This document shows, piece by piece, positions 1 through 4,625 of a DNA stretch of 5,956 nt. The DNA comes from Chroococcidiopsidaceae cyanobacterium CP_BM_RX_35 (GTDB lineage Bacteria > Cyanobacteriota > Cyanobacteriia > Cyanobacteriales > Chroococcidiopsidaceae). The DNA is taken from NCBI GenBank assembly GCA_019242465.1, contig JAFAVL010000746.1:1-5956 (forward strand). The letters run 5' to 3'. The position numbers and the translations under genes were made by a program. Positions within the stretch are counted from its first letter, which is position 1. Each line of letters opens with the position of its first letter. The notes below the pieces were generated by a model that worked only from the letters and a program-made list of their open reading frames with translations, ran no database searches and was not told where the DNA came from.

Positions 1-1
1 C

Positions 2-1540
2 GGTAGCCTGCGAGATGATGTCATGTGGGCTAGGATGCTGCCCCTCGGCGAAGTGCTGAACCGCTTTCCTCGGATCTTGCGAGACTTGTCTACAGCTTAT
101 GGCAAGCCAGTGGAACTCAAGCTCAACGGTACAGGAGTTTTAGTTGATAAGGCTGCAATTGAAAAACTCTACGATCCTCTGCTGCACTTACTGCGTAATG
201 CCTTTGACCACGGAATTGAACCGCCAGAAGTGCGGATGGCACAAAGGAAACAGGCACAAGGTCAGATCGAAATCCGTGCCTATCACCAGGGAAGTCAAAC
301 TATCATTGAAATCCGAGATGATGGTCAAGGGATTAATTTAGATCGCATTCGTAGTAAGGTTTCAGCTCTAGGTATATGGCCGCCAGAAAAAATAGCGGCG
401 GCTTCCCCGTCTCGTTTAATCGAATTGCTATTCGAACCAGGATTTTCTACCGCCTCTCAGGTTAGTCAACTCTCTGGTCGTGGCGTCGGATTAGATGTCG
501 TGCGTGCCCAAGTGCGATCGCTTAAAGGTTCAGTCACTGTCACTTCTGAACCAGGGCAAGGAACAACCTTTACCTTGCGGATTCCGCTGACTCTGACAAT
601 AGCCAAATTACTCGTTTGTTTTGTTGGCAATACTGCTTTTGCTTTGCCTTCCGATAGCATTACAGAAATTTTGATTCCTCAACCTGACCAGGTGAAGTTA
701 TCTAGAGGGCAGAGATTTTTGCAATGGCGAGAGCAAATTGTTTTAACCCATCGCCTATCCGAACTCCTAGAATACGGTTGTCCTTTGCCCGCCATTGTTC
801 CCAATCGGGCTTTAGCGTCATTCCCTGCCCCAGAGGAATGGGCCCCACCCATGCTGTTATTGGAGCAAGATGAGCAAATTATAGCGATAGAAGTTGACCG
901 TCTAGTGACAGAACAAGAACTTGTGATTAAACCCCTAGGAGCAGCGATTACACCTCCTAGCTATATTTATGGATGTACTATTTTAGGAGATGGTAGTCTG
1001 ATTCCGGTAATTGACGGTGTAGCTCTGCTGGACACACTCCTTGGTCAAACTCAGACGGCAATGTATAGTACAACCAAGCCGGAACTGACGACTACTGGGA
1101 CAACAACTACAGCAAAGGTGAAGGTAAATACGCCATCTGTACCACAAAATCCCTGGCTGGGAAGAGAAGTTATCTCCACGTTGTTGGTAGTAGATGACTC
1201 TATCACTGTACGGCAAACCTTAGTTCTGACGCTACAAAAAGCTGGTTACCGGGTTTTGCAAGCACGGGATGGACGGGAAGCCATTGACCAGTTGCAGCAG
1301 AATTCTACAGTAGGGCTAGTGATTTGTGATATTGAAATGCCTAACATGAATGGTTTTGAGTTCCTCACCTATCGTCGTCAAGATCCACTGATCTCAGAAA
1401 TTCCTGTCGTTATGCTGACTTCCCGTAGCGGTGATAAACATCGACGGTTAGCAATGTTCTCTGGGGCTAACGGGTATTTTACCAAGCCCTACATTGAGCA
1501 AGAGTTTCTAGCTGCAATCAAACAACTAGTTAAAAAGTAA
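2..1540 (+). CDS. CheA-type hybrid histidine kinase (HATPase-CheW-REC), 5' end outside window
   Basis: This is the C-terminal part of a cytoplasmic chemotaxis-type histidine kinase that would autophosphorylate an Hpt histidine in response to receptor arrays. The frame is open to the window edge, and the residues before the Met at 23 (SLRDDV, then MWARMLPLGE) match the CheA dimerisation/ATPase boundary. Met23 is therefore internal, and the Hpt and most of the dimerisation domain lie upstream. Numbering from Met23: N-box HLLRNAFDHG (N59), G1 DDGQG (99-103), FEPGFST (137-143), G2 GRGVGLDVVR (152-161), a CheW-like domain at about 190-345, a Thr-rich linker (346-375), and a receiver domain (386-505). 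The receiver has acidic D391/D392, phospho-acceptor D436 (CDIEMPNMNG), T466 and K488, so it looks active. Such CheA-CheW-REC hybrids occur in cyanobacterial phototaxis, pilus-motility and hormogonium loci. The pathway cannot be assigned here, so no symbol is given. The stop lies 5 nt before the downstream cheW-like gene. Confidence 0.95.
   Translation, partial: GSLRDDVMWARMLPLGEVLNRFPRILRDLSTAYGKPVELKLNGTGVLVDKAAIEKLYDPLLHLLRNAFDHGIEPPEVRMAQRKQAQGQIEIRAYHQGSQTIIEIRDDGQGINLDRIRSKVSALGIWPPEKIAAASPSRLIELLFEPGFSTASQVSQLSGRGVGLDVVRAQVRSLKGSVTVTSEPGQGTTFTLRIPLTLTIAKLLVCFVGNTAFALPSDSITEILIPQPDQVKLSRGQRFLQWREQIVLTHRLSELLEYGCPLPAIVPNRALASFPAPEEWAPPMLLLEQDEQIIAIEVDRLVTEQELVIKPLGAAITPPSYIYGCTILGDGSLIPVIDGVALLDTLLGQTQTAMYSTTKPELTTTGTTTTAKVKVNTPSVPQNPWLGREVISTLLVVDDSITVRQTLVLTLQKAGYRVLQARDGREAIDQLQQNSTVGLVICDIEMPNMNGFEFLTYRRQDPLISEIPVVMLTSRSGDKHRRLAMFSGANGYFTKPYIEQEFLAAIKQLVKK
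514..521. repeat. HIP1 octamer GCGATCGC
   Basis: One exact copy of the highly iterated palindrome GCGATCGC lies inside the kinase gene. HIP1 is strongly over-represented in many cyanobacterial genomes, so it supports the taxonomic guess. None was noticed in the mobile-element part of the window, which fits a foreign origin for that part, although one copy is too few for statistics. Confidence 0.85.
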
Positions 1541-1545
1541 CTAAG

Positions 1546-2046
1546 ATGAAAAACTCCCTGGTTCCCTTTAAATCTCACAGCCTCAGATACTCGAATAATG
1601 CCAAAGCTGCAGCGTCCCTCAAAGCGATTGTCTTTAACATTGGCAGCCTCAGTTTGGCACTGCGGATCGAGAATGTCTACAAAGTGCTGAGTCAAACTCC
1701 AGTTTATGGCAGTGGACTCAATCGTGTTGGGATTGCTCACGTAGGGGATCGTGAGGTAACTGTTATAGATTTGAATCAGCAGTTATTCAGTAGCAATACC
1801 AGCGCAGTAGCCCAAGCCAATTACTTGGTTGTTGCCCAAAACACGGCAGGTGAACTCTTTGGTATTCCAGTTGCCGTTGTTCCAGCTTTGAGGCAGTTAA
1901 TTTTGTCTGATATGCGAGTTCTGCCAGAGTCCTATCGTCATTCCGATCTGTTAGGTATTGCCAGTCACGTCTGTCAAATTCTAGACAAAGAGGCAACCCT
2001 AACAGTATTCTTACTAGATGTCGATAGAATTTCGGAAGCCAGGTGA
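1546..2046 (+). CDS. CheW-like adaptor protein
   Basis: A 166-residue protein with one CheW-like beta-barrel domain, expected to link a CheA kinase to chemoreceptors in the cytoplasm. After a variable N-terminal tail of about 25 residues the CheW pattern is recognisable: an opening strand (AIVFNIGSLSLALRIENVYKVL), then GIAHVGDREVTVIDLNQQLF (the usual 'G...-R-G.-.PViDL' turn), a second subdomain (NYLVVAQNTAGELFGIPVAVVPAL), and a closing 'LLGIASHVCQILDKEATLTVFLLDVDRI'. Length is normal for CheW. The ATG is 5 nt after the kinase stop with no clear Shine-Dalgarno sequence of its own, which suggests translational coupling in one operon. No MCP, CheY, CheB or CheR gene is visible, so those partners would have to be upstream or elsewhere. 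Family assignment is firm; the pathway is inference. Confidence 0.88.
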   Translation: MKNSLVPFKSHSLRYSNNAKAAASLKAIVFNIGSLSLALRIENVYKVLSQTPVYGSGLNRVGIAHVGDREVTVIDLNQQLFSSNTSAVAQANYLVVAQNTAGELFGIPVAVVPALRQLILSDMRVLPESYRHSDLLGIASHVCQILDKEATLTVFLLDVDRISEAR

Positions 2047-2067
2047 ATTATTTTGGTTTGTTTGGTT

Positions 2068-2092
2068 ACAGAGCCATCAGAGGTGGCTCTGT
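2068..2092 (+). terminator. Stem-loop after the CheA-CheW operon
   Basis: A perfect 9-bp inverted repeat, ACAGAGCCA and TGGCTCTGT, with a 7-nt loop begins 22 nt after the cheW-like stop. Its position fits a transcription terminator or 3'-end-stabilising hairpin for the operon. There is no U-run after the stem on either strand, so it is not a classic intrinsic terminator. Confidence 0.55.
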
Positions 2093-2131
2093 ATGCGGAA
2101 GTTCCTTTGATGAGCTGTTGAGCAAAAACGC

Positions 2132-2143
2132 CCTATATATAGG
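2132..2143. promoter_or_regulatory. 12-bp perfect palindrome CCTATATATAGG
   Basis: A perfect palindrome, CCTATATATAGG, lies in the intergenic stretch 66 nt upstream of the small ORF at 2209. It could be part of an AT-rich promoter core or an operator. No -35 box at proper spacing is visible (TTGAGC at 2118-2123 is too close), so its role is a guess. Confidence 0.25.
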
Positions 2144-2187
2144 TGGACAAATTTTTCACCAATCTAAGATATGAAGGAGCAGAGCAA

Positions 2188-2205
2188 ATGGAAGGTGCAA
2201 TGTGA
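2188..2205 (+). CDS. Possible 5-codon leader peptide (MEGAM)
   Basis: ATG-GAA-GGT-GCA-ATG-TGA has the best Shine-Dalgarno sequence in the region, AAGGAG at 2174-2179, 8 nt before its ATG. Its stop lies 3 nt before the ATG of the 69-residue ORF. A second mini-ORF in another frame (2171-2212, MKEQSKWKVQCDP) overlaps that same ATG as ATGA. Ribosomes loaded here could reinitiate at 2209. Chance occurrence is quite possible. Confidence 0.25.
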   Translation: MEGAM

Positions 2206-2208
2206 CCC

Positions 2209-2418
2209 ATGACAGATATTAAGGAAGGTGAGAGCGAGCAATATGCTGTATGCCCAATAGACCTATCAAACTTAAAAAGCAAGGTAGCCGAGGCCATAGA
2301 GCTTTGCAGGGGAGATGCTGACTGCCTTATCAGGCTTAACCAGGCACTCTCTGAGGCAACAGGGTTGTGTACCGAGGCGATATCTCAACTTAACTCTAAC
2401 ACCCCAACGAAGAATTGA
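2209..2418 (+). CDS. Small hypothetical protein, 69 residues
   Basis: I do not recognise this protein. It is small and acidic, with no signal peptide and no membrane segment. The middle (LSNLKSKVAEAIELC through DADCLIRLNQALSEATGLCTEAISQLN) reads as two or three amphipathic helices. Four cysteines are present, in VCP, ELCRGDADC and GLC; the C-x5-C pair and the later Cys could bind metal or form disulfides, but this is speculative. The start at 2209 has GGAAGGTG 11 nt upstream and a mini-ORF ending 3 nt before it. The ORF lies outside the Tn3 remnant and outside the chemotaxis operon, and is followed by a GC-rich stem. Composition looks coding rather than random, but no family evidence can be given. 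Confidence 0.5.
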   Translation: MTDIKEGESEQYAVCPIDLSNLKSKVAEAIELCRGDADCLIRLNQALSEATGLCTEAISQLNSNTPTKN

Positions 2419-2441
2419 ACAAAATGTTGGGGACTGTCCCC
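2402..2441 (+). terminator. Two alternative overlapping hairpins
   Basis: CCCCAAC (2402-2408) can pair with GTTGGGG (2426-2432). Alternatively GGGGA (2429-2433) can pair with TCCCC (2437-2441) around a 3-nt loop. Both pairings use the same GGGG, so they exclude each other. The first arm overlaps the last codons of the 69-residue ORF. This may simply be a terminator (no strong U-tract follows, only ATTTAG) or an attenuator-like switch. Confidence 0.35.
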
Positions 2442-2630
2442 ATTTAGGGCATGGTTTAAGCTACGGTAACACCTGTACTCCACAAATGATTCCTAGCAAG
2501 GTCAGCTGGAAACTACGAGAAGTGCGAACTGCTCTAATGAGTTGTTTGCTTACGGAACATATTAGGGGTTATGCAACGAAACGCGAAATTTACTGTCGCA
2601 GTTACCTGAAATTCAAACTTAGCTTAGGTT
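2419..2630. other. Intergenic stretch with no convincing gene
   Basis: Between the small ORF and the end of the tnpA remnant I see no credible gene. A plus-strand open frame crosses it (2315-2674) but resembles no protein family and overlaps two better-supported genes. The stretch holds the second half of the alternative hairpins and the candidate Tn3 terminal repeat at 2565. Confidence 0.5.
2565..2602 (+). repeat. Candidate left terminal inverted repeat of the Tn3-family element
   Basis: Tn3-family ends start with GGGG and are about 38-48 bp long, and the one near tnpA lies just past its stop codon. Here GGGGTTATGCAACGAAACGC begins a stretch whose outer edge is 66 nt from the tnpA stop, in the right orientation for an outer end. 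No partner copy in inverted orientation is in the window, because the other end of the transposon is missing, so this cannot be confirmed internally. Confidence 0.35.
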
Positions 2631-2993
2631 TCAGCCGTCGATTTTCTCCGATGCAGAAATCGCAAGAGCCATAGACTCAGATAGAAGCTCGTAATCTAAC
2701 ACTGGCGGTTGTCGGTTGAGATCCAAACCATAACTACCGAAACGGTTGATATGTCTCGTCAGGTAAGGACTCAAGGCACCCATAACCTCCTGATCAATTC
2801 CATATCCTTCTCCTATCAGTTCCTGTAATATGCGGCTGATTTCAAACACGTTGTAAAAAATCAAGCAATTCGATACGAGATGGTTGTACTTGATGATTTT
2901 GCGTTGTTCATCCCGACTGTTAGTAGAGATCGTCCCTGAATGACCAAACCCTACCCATTTAGCGAAGCCATTAAATGCCTCGCTCTTATTCAC
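2631..2993 (-). pseudogene. tnpA: Tn3-family transposase TnpA, C-terminal fragment
   Basis: About 120 residues from the C-terminus of a Tn3-family DDE transposase. The signature is VNKSEAFNGFAKWVGFG, then NHLVSNCLIFYNVFEISRIL and ALSPYLTRHINRFGSYGLDL, which matches the family's 'LSPYxTxHIxRFGxY' ending. The full protein, about 1000 residues, makes cointegrates at the transposon ends. Sequence beyond 2993 reads on open to 3099, but that is TnpB-element DNA and not tnpA; the residues there (ILATFK, then LRYGAG) do not fit. The missing upstream neighbour lies at 4334-4420 on the other side of the insertion. The catalytic Asp residues are absent from both pieces. This piece has no internal stop or frameshift, so the TnpB insertion may be fairly young. 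Confidence 0.88.
2989..2993 (+). other. Target/TAM TTCAC at left edge of TnpB element
   Basis: IS200/IS605-type elements insert 3' of a short fixed motif without duplicating it, and the same motif serves as the TAM for TnpB. TTCAC directly precedes the left boundary deduced from the tnpA reading frame. The right end of the element finishes in the similar TTTAC (4329-4333). The shared AC makes the exact cut ambiguous by 2 nt. Confidence 0.6.
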
Positions 2994-3012
2994 CTTAAAT
3001 GTTGCAAGGATG

Positions 3013-3041
3013 CCCGCACCATAACGAAGTTTGGTGACGGG
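3013..3041 (+). repeat. Left-end subterminal hairpin of TnpB element
   Basis: The stem is CCCG-c-ACCA-t-AAC with loop GAA and return GTT-TGGT-ga-CGGG, which gives 11 paired bases with small bulges. It begins 19 nt inside the left boundary. Bulged hairpins in this position are what Y1 TnpA recognises on single-stranded DNA. An outer GCAA/TTGC pairing (3004-3007 with 3047-3050) may extend it. Confidence 0.6.
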
Positions 3042-3121
3042 AGGAATTGCGACCAATAAACAAACTGAGCGAATGCGAATCCTTATACTTGGTGGGCATC
3101 ATATGTGATATAGTGGATAGC

Positions 3122-4318
3122 ATGAAACAAGTTCTGACGCTAGTTTGCAAGCTCAACCCCACCCCTGACCAGATCGCCAAAATTGAGGCGACCTTAAAGG
3201 CGTTTGCGGATGCTTGCAACTATACGAATGAGCGAGTCAAACCCCAAATAACCAACAAGACGACCATCCAAAACATTGTGTATGAGGACTTGCGATCCAA
3301 ATTTGGGTTGGCAGCTAATTTGGCGGTGAGAGCTTGCGCCAGAGTCGGGGCGAACCGGAAGACCGCTAAGGTTAAAAGCAAGCCCGTTAAGCAGTTCAAG
3401 CCCACATCGGCTGACTATGATGCCCGAATTTTCTCTTTTTGGGAGGAAGACTGGGCTGTTAGCTTAACAACTGTGGACGGTCGGGAACGAATTAAGTTAA
3501 ATGCAGGAAACTATCAACGAGGCAAGCTTAAGGGACAGAAGCCTACAAGCGCTCAACTGTGCAAGCATCGTGATGGTCAATACTACATTCATGTGCAAAT
3601 TAAAGACGATGCCCCAACGCCCAGATCGTCAAACAACGTGATTGGCATCGACTTCGGGCGCACGGATATTGCTGTTACGAGTAATGGGGATAAATGGGAC
3701 GGAAAACAATTAACAAAAACTAGGGATAGGTACGCGAGAACTAGAGCGTCTCTCCAAAGGAAAGCTTCTACACGCACAAGATCAACTCGTCGTCGGGCAA
3801 GACAGATCTTGGTACGGCTATCGGGGCGAGAGAGACGTTTTCAAACTTGGCTTAACCACAACATCAGCAAATTCATCATCCTCTCGGCACTGACTAATAA
3901 ATGTTTAGTCGCGATTGAGGATTTAACTGGCATTCGTGAGCGAACAAATACTCAACCTAGAACCAAAGAAGAACGCCGTAGAAGCAATTCCTGGAGTTTT
4001 TTTCAATTAAGAACTTTTCTGGAATACAAAGGACTGCAATCTGGGGTTGAGGTGATTGCTATTTCGCCACGGTACACCAGTCGCACTTGCCATAAATGCC
4101 TGCATATTCATCCTGACCCAGATAAATCTTATCGGTCGGGAAAAAGATTTAAATGTGGGCATTGCGGCTGGAAAGGCGATGCTGATGAAAATGGTTCTCA
4201 AGTTATAAGAATTGTTGGAGCGGCACATGTAAACCCGCTCGGAGGTTCGATATTGTCTTGCAGTTTGTTAGACCATGTCAGGGCTACTGAAAGCCCACGC
4301 TATACCGCTTGCGGTTAG
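3122..4318 (+). CDS. tnpB: RNA-guided endonuclease TnpB
   Basis: A 398-residue TnpB, the RuvC-type nuclease guided by omega-RNA and the ancestor group of Cas12. The RuvC residues are present: D177 in GIDFG, E266 in VAIEDLTG, and D355 in GDADENG, where many TnpBs have DxNAA. The zinc ribbon is complete: CHKC (C323, C326) and CGHC (C345, C348). A basic stretch runs from about 205 to 240. The ATG at 3122 opens MKQVLTLVCKLNPT, the usual N-terminus of this branch. The frame is open back to TTG 3047, but those 25 codons lie in left-end DNA. A TATACT box at 3084-3089 is a weak promoter candidate. The stop falls inside the right-end hairpin, so the C-terminal coding region doubles as omega-RNA. No frameshift or stop was seen, so the protein is probably functional. 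Confidence 0.93.
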   Translation: MKQVLTLVCKLNPTPDQIAKIEATLKAFADACNYTNERVKPQITNKTTIQNIVYEDLRSKFGLAANLAVRACARVGANRKTAKVKSKPVKQFKPTSADYDARIFSFWEEDWAVSLTTVDGRERIKLNAGNYQRGKLKGQKPTSAQLCKHRDGQYYIHVQIKDDAPTPRSSNNVIGIDFGRTDIAVTSNGDKWDGKQLTKTRDRYARTRASLQRKASTRTRSTRRRARQILVRLSGRERRFQTWLNHNISKFIILSALTNKCLVAIEDLTGIRERTNTQPRTKEERRRSNSWSFFQLRTFLEYKGLQSGVEVIAISPRYTSRTCHKCLHIHPDPDKSYRSGKRFKCGHCGWKGDADENGSQVIRIVGAAHVNPLGGSILSCSLLDHVRATESPRYTACG

Positions 4319-4353
4319 CGCTGGGTAGTTTACCGCTCCTTGGATAATACCCC
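4210..4353 (+). ncRNA. Predicted omega-RNA (reRNA) with guide
   Basis: TnpB omega-RNAs overlap the 3' end of tnpB and the right end, and the guide is copied from flanking DNA. Supporting stems here are GAGCGG/CCGCTC (4218-4223 with 4235-4240), GGGCT/AGCCC (4281-4285 with 4292-4296), and the large right-end hairpin at 4294-4325, which competes with the second stem for CCC. The guide would start at 4334 (CGCTCCTTGGATAATACC), which is tnpA DNA. The 5' end is a guess. Confidence 0.5.
4294..4325 (+). repeat. Right-end hairpin of TnpB element
   Basis: CCCA-CGCTA-t-ACC, loop GCTTGC, then GGT-TAGCG-c-TGGG gives 12 base pairs with one bulge on each side. GAAAG (4289-4293) lies at its 5' foot, where the family has the short guide that pairs with the cleavage site, and TAGTTTAC (4326-4333) follows. 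The tnpB stop TAG is part of the descending stem. Confidence 0.75.
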
Positions 4354-4420
4354 TTAACTCTTCACTACCCAAATATTCCAACAGAAAAACGGTACGAACA
4401 AGCCTTCCCAATCCGCTAAA
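4334..4420 (-). pseudogene. tnpA: Tn3-family transposase TnpA, internal fragment
   Basis: 29 codons reading FSGLGRLVRTVFLLEYLG followed by SEELRGIIQGA on the minus strand. This matches the 'LGRxxRTxFLLxY...LR' block that precedes NK-E in Tn3-family transposases, so it is the direct upstream neighbour of the fragment at 2631-2993. The frame stays open on both sides, but that DNA belongs to the TnpB element (below 4334) and the MITE-like repeat (above 4420). About 800 codons that should precede it are not in the window. Confidence 0.82.
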
Positions 4421-4597
4421 GGGAGCGTAACAAATTAGCGTGATTTGTAGTATAGGCTTTGAGGGATCTAAATTATTGAGAATAGCTGACGAAGAAATGG
4501 GATTTTCCAAGGCAGGTTTTTCAATAAGAAGGAAGAAGGCTTTAAACCAATATAATACTACAAATGTGACAAAAACATCATAATTTGTTACGCTCCC
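4421..4597. mobile_element. MITE-like element, 177 bp
   Basis: The two ends are the perfect 17-bp inverted repeat GGGAGCGTAACAAATTA (4421-4437) and its complement (4581-4597). A second inverted pair lies inside: ATTTGTAGTAT (4443-4453) and ATACTACAAAT (4555-4565). The spacing from the outer repeat is 5 nt on the left and 15 nt on the right, as if one arm carries a 10-nt indel. The centre codes for nothing recognisable. No convincing target duplication flanks it (only AA on each side), and its flanks are two different broken genes in opposite directions. I cannot name the parent IS family. Confidence 0.75.
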
Positions 4598-4625
4598 AAG
4601 CACAATCAAATCCTACGAACTGACT

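Larger units (their letters stand above)
2994..4333 (+). mobile_element. TnpB-only IS200/IS605-type element (IS1341-like), 1340 bp
   Basis: The boundaries were set by rejoining the interrupted host gene: deleting 2994-4333 fuses the two tnpA pieces in frame with every expected residue and no target duplication, as this family inserts. Each end has the imperfect subterminal hairpin typical of the family (3013-3041 and 4294-4325), and there are no terminal inverted repeats. Only tnpB is carried. No Y1 TnpA gene is present in the 127 nt before tnpB or after it, so movement would need TnpA supplied in trans. Confidence 0.85.
2565..4420 (-). mobile_element. Tn3-family transposon remnant
   Basis: Only the 3' end of a minus-strand Tn3-family tnpA and a candidate terminal repeat survive. 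A TnpB element interrupts tnpA at 2993/2994, and about 85% of the gene is missing beyond 4420, where a MITE-like repeat begins. The tyrosine recombinase at 4598 onward could belong to the same transposon, as a TnpI-like resolvase divergent from tnpA, but the link is broken by the junction. The left boundary is uncertain. Confidence 0.65.

Noticed and set aside
983..1216. Minus-strand open frames across the kinase, adaptor and tnpB genes (for example 983-1216, 1489-1740, 1787-1996, 3589-3777)
   Set aside because: They are antisense shadows of well-supported genes, with no family resemblance.
2429..2466. GGGGACTGTCCCC... as the Tn3 terminal repeat
   Set aside because: It lies about 200 nt from the tnpA stop, farther than usual, and is better explained as a hairpin arm. 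The candidate at 2565 fits the expected distance better, though neither is proven.
2315..2674. Plus-strand open frame of 119 codons
   Set aside because: It overlaps the 69-residue ORF and the end of tnpA in other frames, starts inside the former, and its translation has no domain-like pattern.
2994..3101. Extension of tnpA above 2993 on the minus strand
   Set aside because: The frame is open only by chance. The residues do not fit Tn3 TnpA, and the true continuation is found at 4334-4420.
3047..3121. 25-codon N-terminal extension of TnpB from TTG 3047
   Set aside because: The added residues do not resemble TnpB, lie in the non-coding left end, and MKQVLTLVCKLNPT at 3122 is the typical family start.
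4268..4609. Minus-strand open frame of 113 codons with hydrophobic N-terminus, as a possible membrane protein
   Set aside because: It is a composite: MITE-like DNA at its 5' end, 29 real tnpA codons in the middle, and TnpB right-end DNA at its 3' end.
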